Assembly (NCBI GenBank): GCA_024761205.1
Contig: JAMASS010000005.1
Span: forward strand, 62,001-126,000
From: Limisphaerales bacterium
Lineage (GTDB): Bacteria > Verrucomicrobiota > Verrucomicrobiia > Limisphaerales > AAA164-E04
Direction: 5' to 3'
DNA length: 64,000 bases
Shown here: positions 50,216-60,029 of the stretch, one piece after another
How positions within the stretch are numbered: position 1 is the first letter of the stretch
Layout of the letters: each line of letters begins with the position of its first letter
Made by a program: the position numbers and the translations under genes
The notes under the pieces: model-generated
Databases searched by the model: none
The model's input: the letters and a program-made list of their open reading frames with translations, nothing else
Told to the model about the DNA's origin: nothing

Positions 50216-52453
50216 CTATCGTCCCAACTCTAGACGCACTGCCTTTAATAAATAGCGACGTCTCTCCATCAAAACTTCGCCGATTCTTCCTAGCTCCCGC
50301 CGCCAATCCTGCTCGCCACCCCACCGTCGGCGATCCTCGCTGGCATCTCCAGCCATCTGCCGTTCTAATTCAGCCAAGCCGCTTTGGATCCAATCCTCAG
50401 AGAACGCCTCGTTCAGAACCTGTTGCAGCCGAGTCAAATACTCGCCACGAAAAACGGGATCCGACAAAGCAGCCTCGAAAACACGATTCCATCCCGTGAC
50501 ACCAGGATTCCCGGAAGTTCCCAACCAAATAGATAGCCGGGTCTCATCAAATAGCCAACTCCAGTGGTCTCCCAACGTCCGATCGAGATCCCAGGGCAAA
50601 AAGAACCAACGCATCGGATCTCCTGCCTCAAAGCCGATGTAGTGGTTCTTGTTAAAGCCATCCCAATTCTGAGTGATTGCAGTCCCGCAAAGATAGTTGA
50701 TAAACCGCTCGCGCACCTCGGGATCGTGAAAGAGCTGCCGCCGCGACTCGGGCGACTGCAGCGCACGGCAAAACGAGATCAGATCAGTGCAGGGGCGTTC
50801 TTCCTTGGTCTCCTTGCGATAATGAAAGGTGTATTCGAAATCGGAATCAAACCCACGTTCGTCGGATTGATTTCTCGGAGAATCCGCCTTGTATAAAGCC
50901 GCGTCCTTCAAACCCTGTTCTTCCAGGTACCGCTTGTCCGGCTGTTCCACCTCCACATAAAGCCCCCAGAATTCTCCATTTAAGTCCACTCGCACCAGTC
51001 GAGACTGCAACGTCATCGCCCCCACCAAGCCATAGATTTGATAGGCCAACACCTCTCGAATCATTCCCGGATCTCGCCATCCTGAATTTAGGTTGAGGCG
51101 GCTTCGCCGACCAAATAGTTGATCCCGATTGAAAAAGATCTTGTATGCCTTCTTAGGCCACCTGCGGGCAAAAGCACCGCGTAAACGCATACTGAGCCGA
51201 TCATACGCGACACCGTCAAAAACCAATGTCGCGGGCACCAGCTGATTACCACCGTGACCCTCGTGCAGACTTCGGATATCACCCGGCTCCATTAGCAAGC
51301 CATAGACGGGCACCAGCCCCTCGGGATCAGTTTCCGAGACGAAGCAGGCAAAGTTAGGTGTCGCCGCATGACCTCGGGGCCACCGGCCCGAGGAATCGTC
51401 CGCCTCCGCCAATTGAAACCAGTACCGGACCAAGGCCCCAACTGGCAATCGAGGGAGCTGGGCACGAACGAGGAAACCACCGTCGGTCTCCTGAATACCC
51501 CCCTCCAGCATTTCTCCCAGAGGAAAGGCATGTTCCTCTCCTCCCACCTCAATTCGTAACTGAAGCCGCTGCCCGCGAAGGTCCCCTCGGACGTTAGCAC
51601 CAATCACGACAGTATCGTCAGGCCCTGGCTTCGCTGGCTGATGTCGAACGCCAAAGACACTGAGCTTCAAATCCGCCGCCGAGGCCGATTCATGACGCCC
51701 TGGACTCGGAACCAACCCAACCCACGCCAACGGATCCGAAGCATCCAAAAGATGATCTCTCAATTGCAGCGAAGCACCTTCTCCGTCCGCTTCAATCGGC
51801 CAAGGATCTGTGTCGCGAAAGACGAAATCATCCTGAGCCTTCCCCGCATCATCCAACAATTGCAGACGCTCGCCCGAATTCCGCAAACCACCATCAAACA
51901 CCCCTATCGGTTCCGCTGCTTCAACAAAATGACGGTTGAAAGCGTCACGATCCCGACAAATGACCACACTTGCCTTGGCCGCCAAAACAACACCCTCCGG
52001 CACCAAATAACGAACACCGCCTCTTAACGCCCAACCCGCCAGAGAGACCGGCTCGGCGCCAGAGTTGGTCAGTTCAACAAATTCATCCTGACCACCGTGA
52101 GATGGGGGATGATAGTACACCTCAGTGATCCGAATTTGGGAAGGTTGGAAATCCCTCGGACGAACCTCAACGATGACAGCCTCCGGCGCAAACCCCACCA
52201 GCGACGGCACCGCCGGAGCCACGGGAAGCGGCGCGCGGCGCCCCCGGTCGTCCCGCCGCTCCCAAGCTCGAGTTCCGGGTGCCGAGCGAATTCCCTTACC
52301 AAGTTCAAAGTAAGGATCCAACCAAAAAGAACGTCCCAGCCAGCCTAGTAACCCGATCACCAACAGCAATCGAAACGCGCGAAGATTCCGCTGTGACCAC
52401 CTCATCGCCATTCCATTGTCGCTTGGCAACCCGGCCCTACGGTATCTCGACAT
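50216..52453 (-). CDS. CotH kinase-family protein with lamin-tail domain
   Basis: Starting at ATG 52453 (in-frame ATGs at 52411 and 52405 may be used instead), the 745-residue protein has an N-terminal transmembrane or signal helix ([16 protein letters not shown]). A lamin-tail domain follows ([38 protein letters not shown]; about residues 105-215). Then comes a CotH domain ([80 protein letters not shown] with [13 protein letters not shown]). CotH proteins phosphorylate spore-coat or surface proteins; bacterial lamin-tail versions are exported. If 52453 is the true start it overlaps the upstream pseudopilin gene by 17 bases, suggesting co-transcription. Confidence 0.88.
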   Translation of the reverse strand: MSRYRRAGLPSDNGMAMRWSQRNLRAFRLLLVIGLLGWLGRSFWLDPYFELGKGIRSAPGTRAWERRDDRGRRAPLPVAPAVPSLVGFAPEAVIVEVRPRDFQPSQIRITEVYYHPPSHGGQDEFVELTNSGAEPVSLAGWALRGGVRYLVPEGVVLAAKASVVICRDRDAFNRHFVEAAEPIGVFDGGLRNSGERLQLLDDAGKAQDDFVFRDTDPWPIEADGEGASLQLRDHLLDASDPLAWVGLVPSPGRHESASAADLKLSVFGVRHQPAKPGPDDTVVIGANVRGDLRGQRLQLRIEVGGEEHAFPLGEMLEGGIQETDGGFLVRAQLPRLPVGALVRYWFQLAEADDSSGRWPRGHAATPNFACFVSETDPEGLVPVYGLLMEPGDIRSLHEGHGGNQLVPATLVFDGVAYDRLSMRLRGAFARRWPKKAYKIFFNRDQLFGRRSRLNLNSGWRDPGMIREVLAYQIYGLVGAMTLQSRLVRVDLNGEFWGLYVEVEQPDKRYLEEQGLKDAALYKADSPRNQSDERGFDSDFEYTFHYRKETKEERPCTDLISFCRALQSPESRRQLFHDPEVRERFINYLCGTAITQNWDGFNKNHYIGFEAGDPMRWFFLPWDLDRTLGDHWSWLFDETRLSIWLGTSGNPGVTGWNRVFEAALSDPVFRGEYLTRLQQVLNEAFSEDWIQSGLAELERQMAGDASEDRRRWGGEQDWRRELGRIGEVLMERRRYLLKAVRLELGR

Positions 52454-53240
52454 TCAAGTTGGGCACATTATCCCGATGCCAATTCAGCGCCCAAAGCCCC
52501 CTCACCGATTCCCGAGAGACATGGCCATCCACAAAGGTCACGTTGATCCCGTTACCATGTCGTTCCAAGGCGAAACGCCCCATGAATTGTCCCTTGGAAT
52601 GGGGAAAGCTCCCGCCGCCGTAGCCTCCGCCCACGAAATCGCGCGGCGCCCGATCCCCGCCATCAGGCCACGACCCCACCCAAACCGAGTCTCCGTAAGC
52701 GGGCACATCGGCGGGCGCTTCGGAAAACCGGCTGTAGTATTGGTCCGCCGGAAAGTCATTCCGGTAGACCCCCAGATTATCCAACCACAAGTTCATTCCA
52801 TAGCTGCCCTCCGATTGAAGCGAACGCCAAGTTGTGTTCACCGTCCCCCACCATCGATCATTCGGCGCCGGATCTAGTTTGGGATGCTTCGTCATCGGAC
52901 AAATAAGAATGCGCATCAAGCCATCGGCTTTTTCATGTGGATTCTCCTTATATCCCTGATCCCCCATATAAGGCGCGATCTGATGAAACCAGTATTCCCC
53001 TACACTATGCGCAACCGGAGGCACATGGTCATTGTAGTCATCCGCATAAAACCGCGTGGCAAGCGACATCTGGCGCAAATTGCTGCCACAGAGAGTCTCC
53101 TTCGCTTTGCTCTTTGCCCTAGACAACGCTGGCAACAACATACCCGCCAAAATCGCAATGATGGCGATCACCACCAAAAGCTCAATCAAGGTGAAAGCAC
53201 CCAGACGTCTCTCCACTTGCGATTCACTTCGGAAACTCAT
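52437..53240 (-). CDS. Type II secretion-like pseudopilin (prepilin N-terminal methylation domain)
   Basis: The 267-residue protein starts at ATG 53240. The prepilin peptidase site is at [20 protein letters not shown], giving a long N-terminal helix, then [20 protein letters not shown] and a C-terminal FVDGHVS motif. This is the DUF1559/'prepilin-type' family greatly expanded in Verrucomicrobia and Planctomycetes. The role of individual members is unknown; they are thought to form surface or secretion-related assemblies. The gene is followed by, and overlaps, the CotH gene. Confidence 0.93.
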   Translation of the reverse strand: MSFRSESQVERRLGAFTLIELLVVIAIIAILAGMLLPALSRAKSKAKETLCGSNLRQMSLATRFYADDYNDHVPPVAHSVGEYWFHQIAPYMGDQGYKENPHEKADGLMRILICPMTKHPKLDPAPNDRWWGTVNTTWRSLQSEGSYGMNLWLDNLGVYRNDFPADQYYSRFSEAPADVPAYGDSVWVGSWPDGGDRAPRDFVGGGYGGGSFPHSKGQFMGRFALERHGNGINVTFVDGHVSRESVRGLWALNWHRDNVPNLNVEIP

Positions 53241-53627
53241 AAGGCTGTTGATACCCCAGGCTTAAATTCGCGTCAATCAAGGTGTGCGCGTGGAATCATC
53301 GACGCATGGAGTGCAAGATAGGCAATGAACTGAACACACGAAATACGCTGAACGATTTGGCATGCCAGTGACGCGTGACCCGTGTCGCGAAAGCGTCCTA
53401 GAATGCGGTGATTCTTCACCGCTTCCCCCAATTCCCTTCTAACAAATCAATCTCGAGGCTTTGGCCGATACGAATCAAAGGGACAAACACCCTAAATCAC
53501 CTTGACTTGGGTCATGAACTTCATCGGGTATTTGCCAACACCAAGGATTTTTTTAGCGAGAAACGCCTAGCAGACCAATCCCAATACACCATTGCCATCG
53601 TCCGCCACCTCCGGTTACAATATCGGG
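53241..53627. promoter_or_regulatory. Divergent intergenic region (pseudopilin / sulfatase)
   Basis: The 387-base region separates divergent genes and should hold both promoters. A small hairpin GCGGTGA-ttct-TCACCGC lies at about 53405-53422. No confident -35/-10 pair was identified. Confidence 0.35.
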
Positions 53628-55121
53628 ATGATTCGTCTCACCAAAGTCGCGCTTGCCCTCCTCCTTTTCGGCACCAACGTCCTCACCCAAGCTGCCCCTC
53701 TGAATCTTCTCTTCATCTCAGTCGACGATATGAGTTGCGACTCCGTCGGGGTCTATGGTTGCCGACTCAATGGCACAACGCCACACATAGATCGCCTGGC
53801 AGCGGGAGGCCTTCGGTTCGAATACGCACATGTTGTCGTCGGCAATTGCATGCCCGGACGAAATGCCATGTTTTCCGGGCTCTACCCCCACAACAACCAC
53901 GTCGAGGGCTTTTACCAAATCAAAGAGCCCGAATATCCCGTTCTCTGCGACCTCATGAAATCAGGCGGCTACTTTACGGCCATTCGCGGCAAAGTGGCCC
54001 ACTCGACTCCCTACACCCCCTACGCCTGGGACCTCGTCCTTGACGGAAAAGGCAAAAACAAACGACACAACAAGGACATTGAATCCTACTACACCTCCAC
54101 CAAAGAAGGCATTGCCGCGAGCCAGAAAGCCGGCAAACCCTTCTGTCTGCTCATCAATATCTCCGACCCACACAAACCATTCTACGGCGTAACCAGCAAG
54201 GGCGTCCCGATCGATGATCCCTACAAACCCTCAAGAATCTTCACCGCAGACGAAGTCCCTGTTCCCGGCTTTCTCCCGGACACCCCGAAAATTCGCGAGG
54301 AATTGGCTTACTACTATTCCAGCGTGCGCCGGGCCGATGACGCAGTCGGCAAGGTCATTCAGGCCCTCCAAGAATCCGGGCAGATCGACGACACAGTGAT
54401 CATGTTCCTTTCGGATCACGGCATGCCCCTGCCCTTTGTCAAAACAGCCGTCTATCATCACAGCACGCGAACGCCCTGGATCATCAAGTGGCCGGGAGTC
54501 ACCAAGCCCAATTCTGTCGATCGCCATCACATGATTTCCGCCATCGATCTGCTCCCAACCTTGCTCGACATCACCGGAATCCGGCACCCGGAAAATCTCG
54601 ACGGACGTTCCTTCCTGCCCTTGATCCGAGGCGGTCGGCGGTCGGGCTGGGACATGATCTTCAAAGAATATAACGAAAACTCCGGTGCCGGAAGGCATCC
54701 CATGCGAAGTGTCCAGACCAAACGATTCAGCTACATCTTCAATCCATGGTCGGATGGACGGCGAAAGTTCAAGACCGCCACCACCAGCACCGCCAGTTAC
54801 CGGGAACTGAAACGGCTGGCACAAACAGATGCAGGCATCGCCGAACGTCTGCGCGTTTTTGACCTGCGAGATCGGGAAGAGTTTTACGACTACCAGAACG
54901 ATCCGGATGCACTATACAACCTCATTGATCATCCCGACCATCAAGCCGAAATCGAACGTCTGCGCGACGCGCTAGGTCACTGGATGATGCGAACCGGAGA
55001 TCCCTTGTCAGCGGTCTTTCAGATGCGGCACAACGAAGACGTTGTTCAACGCTACATGGCCCGCGTCGAGCACGAGGCCCAAGAACGGCGCCGACAAAAG
55101 CGCCGCGAACAAAAGCTCTAG
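53628..55121 (+). CDS. Sulfatase (iduronate-2-sulfatase-like), exported
   Basis: ATG 53628 gives 497 residues and a signal peptide (MIRLTKVALALLLFGTNVLT). The longer frame from a TTG at 53592 is less likely. The family start LLFISVDDMSCDSVGVYGC carries the Ca-binding DD. The active-site signature is C74-M-P-G-R in VVGNCMPGRNAMFSGLYP, close to C-x-P-S/A-R, so C74 is the expected formylglycine residue. Further segments are LLINISDPHKPFYG, VIMFLSDHGMPL and TPWIIKWPGVTKPN. It would hydrolyse sulfate esters from sulfated glycans in the periplasm or outside. It converges on the next sulfatase, sharing the stop-codon bases. Confidence 0.92.
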   Translation: MIRLTKVALALLLFGTNVLTQAAPLNLLFISVDDMSCDSVGVYGCRLNGTTPHIDRLAAGGLRFEYAHVVVGNCMPGRNAMFSGLYPHNNHVEGFYQIKEPEYPVLCDLMKSGGYFTAIRGKVAHSTPYTPYAWDLVLDGKGKNKRHNKDIESYYTSTKEGIAASQKAGKPFCLLINISDPHKPFYGVTSKGVPIDDPYKPSRIFTADEVPVPGFLPDTPKIREELAYYYSSVRRADDAVGKVIQALQESGQIDDTVIMFLSDHGMPLPFVKTAVYHHSTRTPWIIKWPGVTKPNSVDRHHMISAIDLLPTLLDITGIRHPENLDGRSFLPLIRGGRRSGWDMIFKEYNENSGAGRHPMRSVQTKRFSYIFNPWSDGRRKFKTATTSTASYRELKRLAQTDAGIAERLRVFDLRDREEFYDYQNDPDALYNLIDHPDHQAEIERLRDALGHWMMRTGDPLSAVFQMRHNEDVVQRYMARVEHEAQERRRQKRREQKL

Positions 55122-56584
55122 GGCCGAGTTCTCCCAGACGCCAAGATCCGCTCTAATTCGGCGGTCAACCGCGCCACGATATCCGGTTCCTCCAGATAAA
55201 GATTCTTAGTCTCGCCGATATCATTTCCGAGGTGATAAAGCTGACCCGCCGGGTCGCCAGCGCTCGGTTGAATCCGCCGTGGCCGGGAAAAACCTCCCGA
55301 TCCCAGACCGGTAACCAATTTCCATGAGCCCGATCGAATCGTGGCAACGCCGCCGCCAGAATGTACCACCAAGGACTCGCGAATCGGTTCACTTTCCGGC
55401 TGCTTCCCGAGGAGTACAGGCGAAAAGTCAAAACTATCCGGCCCGGCGCCTTCGGGCAATTCGGCACCCACGACACTCGCAAAAGTTGCCATGATGTCCG
55501 TAAACCCGATCAGCTGATTACTCGTCGTTTCCGCCTTTACACGCTCCGGCCAGCGAACAATAAAGGGCATGCGATGCCCGCACTCCCAGGCATCCGCCTT
55601 CATGCCACGCAACCCTCCGGAAGAATCATGCCCCCATCGTTCAACATCGCTCGCGCGCCAAACGGGTCCGTTGTCCGAACTAAACAGGACCAAGGTATCA
55701 TCGGCCATTCCAGCGTCATTCAACGCGCCTAGCACACGCCCGATCATATCATCCACCATGACCGTGAAATCACCGTACATGCCCGCGCCACTCTTCCCGA
55801 CATACTTCGAAAGCGGCAGCCACGGCGTATGCGGTGCTGGATAAGCCAAATACATAAACAACGGCTTCCCGCTATGATGCCGCGCGTGATTCCAGATGAC
55901 ATCCACGGCTTCGTTCGTGAATCTCGGCAATACATATTTCAACTCCAACCCTGGAGATATCCCACCAGCCCGCCAGAACGCCCCTTGGATCGGCGACCAC
56001 CCGTCACTATAATTCGCCTCAATGTGAGCCGTCGGCGGCGATACCGCACGATCATCCCGGATATAGAAGTAAGGAGGAATATCCGTCGACGCCCGAATCC
56101 CGAAGTAACGATCAAATCCCCGGTCCACCGGACCACCCGGCATCGGATGCTCATACCCACGCTCATCAAATCCCAAATGCCACTTCCCCACCATCGCCGT
56201 GCGATAGCCCTCTGACTGGAGCAACTTTCCCACGGTTAGACAGTCTTCATCAATCGTCGCCCGCTTCCTCCACGCTCCCGAGTTGCCGCGAAAGGGATAA
56301 CGCCCAGTCATCAAACCATACCTCGACACATGACAGAGCGGACCCGCTGCATGCGCATCCGTAAACCGCATGCCTTCGGCCGCCAACCGATCGATATTCG
56401 GCGTTGGTATCTTCGAATTCGGATTGTAGCAACTGGGATCCCCGTAGCCCATATCATCCACCAAGATGATGACAATATTTGGGTGAACTGCGGCAGCAAT
56501 TGAATCGGCTAGACCAAAACAAAAGGCAACAAGACAGATGACACGAATCATGGCAACAAAGACTTTGGACCTGAGGCAAACCAT
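55118..56584 (-). CDS. Arylsulfatase A-like sulfatase, exported
   Basis: The 488-residue protein starts at ATG 56584; ATG 56551 is an alternative that puts the signal sequence (MIRVICLVAFCFGLADSIAA) first. The Ca-binding start is IVIILVDDMGYGDPSCYNPN. The catalytic signature reads C84-H-V-S-R in GPLCHVSRYGLMTGRYPFRG, so the usual Pro after x is Val while C84 and R88 are kept. Other markers are MVGKWHLGFDERGYEHPMPG, FMYLAYPAPHTPWLP, VLFSSDNGPVW and MPFIVRWP. Probably an exported sulfatase for sulfated polysaccharide. Whether CHVSR still permits formylglycine formation is uncertain. Confidence 0.92.
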   Translation of the reverse strand: MVCLRSKVFVAMIRVICLVAFCFGLADSIAAAVHPNIVIILVDDMGYGDPSCYNPNSKIPTPNIDRLAAEGMRFTDAHAAGPLCHVSRYGLMTGRYPFRGNSGAWRKRATIDEDCLTVGKLLQSEGYRTAMVGKWHLGFDERGYEHPMPGGPVDRGFDRYFGIRASTDIPPYFYIRDDRAVSPPTAHIEANYSDGWSPIQGAFWRAGGISPGLELKYVLPRFTNEAVDVIWNHARHHSGKPLFMYLAYPAPHTPWLPLSKYVGKSGAGMYGDFTVMVDDMIGRVLGALNDAGMADDTLVLFSSDNGPVWRASDVERWGHDSSGGLRGMKADAWECGHRMPFIVRWPERVKAETTSNQLIGFTDIMATFASVVGAELPEGAGPDSFDFSPVLLGKQPESEPIRESLVVHSGGGVATIRSGSWKLVTGLGSGGFSRPRRIQPSAGDPAGQLYHLGNDIGETKNLYLEEPDIVARLTAELERILASGRTRP

Positions 56585-56757
56585 ACGGCACTTGCCAAGC
56601 TAAATAAAGCCTGCAAATCGTAGCCGGAGCGCGAACATTCCTGTCCGTGTCGAAGACCGCCGTTTCGGGCCAAATTCGCTGGTAAGAGCGCCCGAGCTCC
56701 AGAACACAATCAAAGTGCAGGCTCGACAACTCACCAAAGATCCGAATAAATCAGACC

Positions 56758-58200
56758 ATGACCCAGCTCAAAAAGTCGGAAAAGCTCTCTCGTCGTCAAT
56801 TTGGAAACCTGACCGCAAAATCGGCTGCGGCAACGTTCGCCTTTCAGTTCATTCCGAGCCGCGCCTGGGGCCAACTCACCAAACCGGCCCTGGCCGGTAT
56901 CGGCGCTGGTGGCAGAGGCGCCGCCGACACTTCCGGCTCTAGCCGAGCCGGCTTCCACGTTGCTGCTCTCGTGGACGTTGTCGATGCCAAGAAACTGCAA
57001 AACAGTGCAGGACGCCGCTACCAATCAATGCTTAAAGTCAGGGAGGGGTTTCCTCAGGCGGAATTCTTCACTGATTACCGAGAAATGTTCGACAAGATGG
57101 GCGACAAAATCGACGCAGTCACCATCTCGACCCCGGATCACCATCACTTTCATGCCGCCGCCGCTGCCATGCAGTCGGGCAAACATGTTTACTGCCAGAA
57201 ACCCCTCACCCACGGAATCTGGGAAACGCGGATGATGGCTCAGATGGCGCGTCGAACCGGCGTGAAAACACAGATGGGAAATCAAGCCCACGCCCACGAC
57301 CATATGCGTCGCTGTGTCGAACTCATTCGTTCCAGCATCATCGGAAAGGTCACCGAAGTTCATGCCTGGACCAACCGCCCGATCTGGCCCCAAGGATTCA
57401 AAAAAGCCCCTGAGAAAGAACCCGTTCCCGTATGGCTGGATTGGGAACAATGGATCGGTCCGGCGCCTTGGCGCGATTACAACACCCGAATCGCCCCATT
57501 CTCCTGGCGCGGTTGGTGGGATTTCGGCACCGGCGCCCTGGGGGACATGGCCTGCCACATCATGGATATGCCGTATTGGGCGCTAATGCCCGGCGCCCCC
57601 AAGACCGTCCGCGCCGAACAACAAGGAGCCACAGAACTTTCGCCGCCCATTAATTCGAAAATCACGTGGGAGTTCGGCCCCAGCGAATACACCGCGGCAG
57701 ACGGCTTCAAACACTATTGGTACGACGGCTATCTCAACGCCCACTTTGATCGAGAGAAGTGGGCCCTAGTGAAGAATAGCCAGCAATACAGCCACCCGGA
57801 TGATGACGTCATGGAAGGCCTGAGCTTTAAAGAATTCGGCAGCGTCGTAATCGGCGAGAAAGGCAAGCTGTTCTTCAATCGCGGCCACAACAACTGGGTC
57901 GTCAAACCCAGCAGCCATCTTGACGGCTTCCAATGGCCGGCTCACTCCATCCCGCGAGCCAGGCGACAAGACAGCTATCGCGAATGGATGGACGCCATCA
58001 ACGGGGTCATTCCATCCTGCCAATCCAACTTCATCCACGCCGGCCCCTTTACCGAACAAATCCTCCTCGGCGTCCTGGCCCAACGCATCCCCGACACCAC
58101 GCTAGAATGGGATGCCGATACCATGTCCATCAAAGACCGCCCGGAACTGAAGCCATACATCCAACGCCCCTATCGCAAAGGCTGGGAAATCATTGTCTAA
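56758..58200 (+). CDS. Gfo/Idh/MocA family oxidoreductase, Tat-exported
   Basis: The 480-residue protein starts at ATG 56758. A twin-arginine signal (KLSRRQFGNLTAKSAAATFA) is followed by a Rossmann start (LAGIGAGGRGAADTSGS). The family motifs are DAVTISTPDHHHFHAAAAAM and the catalytic-type Lys in KHVYCQKPLTHGIWETRMM (E-K-P form here is Q-K-P). The long C-terminal half is typical of verrucomicrobial/planctomycete members (WRDYNTRIAPFSWRGWWDFG, GALGDMACHIMDMPYWAL). NAD(P)-dependent oxidation of sugars or inositols is the family role; export suggests action on glycan products. It lies beside the sulfatases, divergent from the second one. Confidence 0.93.
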   Translation: MTQLKKSEKLSRRQFGNLTAKSAAATFAFQFIPSRAWGQLTKPALAGIGAGGRGAADTSGSSRAGFHVAALVDVVDAKKLQNSAGRRYQSMLKVREGFPQAEFFTDYREMFDKMGDKIDAVTISTPDHHHFHAAAAAMQSGKHVYCQKPLTHGIWETRMMAQMARRTGVKTQMGNQAHAHDHMRRCVELIRSSIIGKVTEVHAWTNRPIWPQGFKKAPEKEPVPVWLDWEQWIGPAPWRDYNTRIAPFSWRGWWDFGTGALGDMACHIMDMPYWALMPGAPKTVRAEQQGATELSPPINSKITWEFGPSEYTAADGFKHYWYDGYLNAHFDREKWALVKNSQQYSHPDDDVMEGLSFKEFGSVVIGEKGKLFFNRGHNNWVVKPSSHLDGFQWPAHSIPRARRQDSYREWMDAINGVIPSCQSNFIHAGPFTEQILLGVLAQRIPDTTLEWDADTMSIKDRPELKPYIQRPYRKGWEIIV

Positions 58201-58632
58201 GGCTCAAGACGCAAGGTTGAAGACTTAATCAAAAAACCAAGGCGCACGAACTCCGAAAATTAAACCCTCAGCCTTACTCCAACCCTCCGCTCTCTTCCAA
58301 AGCGGCTTCAAAGGTCCAAATGGTGAAGGCAGCGTAATTGAAACCTTCTATCTACCTGTTACCGGTTTTCCTGAGATAGGGATGATTTGGTTGGCCCTCA
58401 AAGTGGGGCGTTGAAGCTCCCCGGCAAAAACTCATCAGCAAATAAATACCGTTTTTGTAGCAGCCAACTCAATTCAAGCACCGCTTCAGTCCCAAGGCTT
58501 TGATGCGGGACGCCAACGCCGCTGAGAAAAAAACTGAAAAAAAATCACATTTCCTCCTTGACGGATTCCGTCCGTGAAGGTTTGCTGAAAAACGGTCCCT
58601 CGACAAATAGCCTTGAATGAGCACGGGGGGGA
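58201..58632. other. About 0.43 kb intergenic before the PEP-CTERM gene
   Basis: AT-rich patches and a short GACGGATTCCGTC dyad at about 58559-58571 are present. It must hold the promoter of the PEP-CTERM gene. No gene is recognised. Confidence 0.35.
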
Positions 58633-59517
58633 ATGAATGAAACTTTAACCGTTTATGTTATGCGCAGAGATGATGAAACTTGGAGCCGAATTAACTTCAC
58701 CCGGACATTCGCGGAGAGTACCCCCCCCCCCCCCCGAGTTTATCGCTTGAAGACAGACCGCCCTCGGCGGACAGGCCAAGGGCTTAAACTCACCCTCGCC
58801 GCCCTCCTGACCGCCCTCGCCCTCCAACCTGACGCCGCCGCCGTCGTCGTCGTCGGCAACTTGGACCCGCGATCAAGCGGCGCCACGCTAAGGGGCGACG
58901 GCACTGCGTGGGCCACACAGTTCACCGTCGGCCCGCTTCCCAGCGATGCTTCGCCTGAACACGACAGCTGGGCGCTGGACATGATCGAGTCGCGTTTTCT
59001 GGGCAGCAGCGGCCTAGGTTTCACTCCACACAAGTTGCGGGTCAGTATTCAAAACGATGTCCCCCTAGACGATGGAGACAGCATACCGGCCCCTCTCGAT
59101 AGCCCGCTGGCGATATTGACCGGGCCGGACCCAAATACGCGGGGGGAACATGACTTCATGCCGCCCGAGGGCACTACGGTTTCCCTGCAACCGGGGTCCT
59201 CCTATTGGCTGGTCTATTATTTTCCTGGGGAGGAACAGTATCGGCATTCTTTTTACTCGCCGGCAATAACACTGTCGGATGATGAGGACGCCGGGTCTCT
59301 GCCGGGATGGTCGATCGGCGATGCGAGAAGGGCCGCTGAGGCGTCGGACGACCATGAATGGTTCCTTCCCGGCGGGCTGGCGGTTACCCACGTATTCAGA
59401 TTGAGCGCCACGCCGGTGCCGGAGCCCTCGGAATATGCGCTTTTCTTCGCTTTGGGCTTGGGCGCCTTCGCCCTTTGGCATCGCCGCCGCCAACGAGGGC
59501 AGCGAGCCGCCGCCTAG
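58633..59517 (+). CDS. PEP-CTERM sorting-domain protein with poly-C tract near the 5' end
   Basis: The 294-residue frame starts at ATG 58633, right after a run of seven G. A signal-peptide-like stretch (LTLAALLTALALQPDAAA) lies unusually far in (about residues 53-70). The C-terminus is a PEP-CTERM signal: VPEP at about 262, a membrane helix (YALFFALGLGAFALW) and a basic tail (HRRRQRGQ). The central region (GSSYWLVYYFPGEEQY) resembles other uncharacterised exosortase substrates. The 15-C run at 58721-58735 lies upstream of the signal peptide. With a TTG start just after the run (58747) it would instead lie in the leader. Exosortase itself is not in the window. A strong terminator follows. Confidence 0.82.
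   Translation: MNETLTVYVMRRDDETWSRINFTRTFAESTPPPPRVYRLKTDRPRRTGQGLKLTLAALLTALALQPDAAAVVVVGNLDPRSSGATLRGDGTAWATQFTVGPLPSDASPEHDSWALDMIESRFLGSSGLGFTPHKLRVSIQNDVPLDDGDSIPAPLDSPLAILTGPDPNTRGEHDFMPPEGTTVSLQPGSSYWLVYYFPGEEQYRHSFYSPAITLSDDEDAGSLPGWSIGDARRAAEASDDHEWFLPGGLAVTHVFRLSATPVPEPSEYALFFALGLGAFALWHRRRQRGQRAAA
58721..58735 (+). repeat. Homopolymer of 15 C (candidate phase-variation tract)
   Basis: Fifteen consecutive C bases lie in the first 30 codons of the PEP-CTERM gene. Slippage by one base would put the upstream ATG out of frame with the signal peptide and sorting domain. With 15 C the frame is as annotated (four Pro codons). Confidence 0.9.
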
Positions 59518-59556
59518 CAGTTTCCCCCCCGCACTAGAAGCATCCCCGCTCAATCA

Positions 59557-59590
59557 CGGGGCGGCCTTCAGAAAAGGCCGCCCCGTTTTT
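59557..59590 (+). terminator. Rho-independent terminator of the PEP-CTERM gene
   Basis: CGGGGCGGCCTT (59557-59568) pairs perfectly with AAGGCCGCCCCG (59574-59585) across a 5-base loop, followed by TTTTT (59586-59590). It lies 39 bases after the stop codon and insulates the riboswitch leader downstream. Confidence 0.93.
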
Positions 59591-59665
59591 CTTGCATCGG
59601 GCCTTTTGTCCGGTAGGCTGACCTCGCTCTTTGAAATGTCGCCGACCTCTGGAGTCGGCGGCGAC

Positions 59666-59811
59666 AGCGATTCAATGTCAGGGAACCCCGTGAGATTCGG
59701 GGATGGTTGCGCCACTGTGTTGGGCCACAAATTCTCATAGGCCACTGGAGAATATCCGGGAAGGCGGGAAGGCGGTCATGAGCCCTCAGTCAGGATATCG
59801 GTTGAATTGCT
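59666..59811 (+). ncRNA. Cobalamin (B12) riboswitch
   Basis: The 146-nt element contains the conserved core in order: GGGAACCCCGTGAGATTCGGGG (given here as GGGAACCCC and GTGAGATTCGGGG), TTGCGCCACTGTG, GCCACTGG, GGGAAGGCG and the B12 box region GAGCCCTCAGTCAGGATATCGG. A closing helix P1 is visible: AGCGATTCAA (59666-59675) pairs with TTGAATTGCT (59802-59811) with a single G-U pair. In this RNA family adenosyl- or other cobalamin binding lowers expression of downstream B12-uptake or synthesis genes. A separate GCCGAC/GTCGGC hairpin lies just 5' (59641-59659). The regulated genes start at 60030. Confidence 0.92.
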
Positions 59812-59919
59812 CTCGTCGGAACGGCGCCGCCGTTCACTTCTCCGTCAAAGAGAAGGATGAGGCCAGCCAAGTCTGCCGGTCGCAGCTTGGACCTGTGGAA
59901 AAGTGCTTCGATTTTATCG

Positions 59920-59963
59920 CCTTCATTCTCCGTTTGTCGTGGGAATGAAGGTTCTTTCATTTT
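59920..59963 (+). terminator. Terminator-like hairpin, possible riboswitch expression platform
   Basis: CCTTCATTC (59920-59928) pairs perfectly with GAATGAAGG (59943-59951) across a 14-base loop, followed by a pyrimidine-rich TTCTTTCATTTT. It lies about 110 bases after the riboswitch and 66 bases before the regulated start codon, in the right place for transcriptional attenuation. A second hairpin GCCATCC/GGATGGC sits at about 59993-60012. Confidence 0.55.
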
Positions 59964-60029
59964 CACCGCTGGTCTCGAAAGAAACAGAAATCGCCATCCA
60001 AAGAAGGATGGCATCAAGTAGATCAGCGT

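Noticed and set aside
59641-59659. GCCGAC/GTCGGC hairpin as part of the riboswitch or a terminator
   Set aside because: It lies outside the P1 helix and has no T-run after it; left as an unexplained 5' hairpin.
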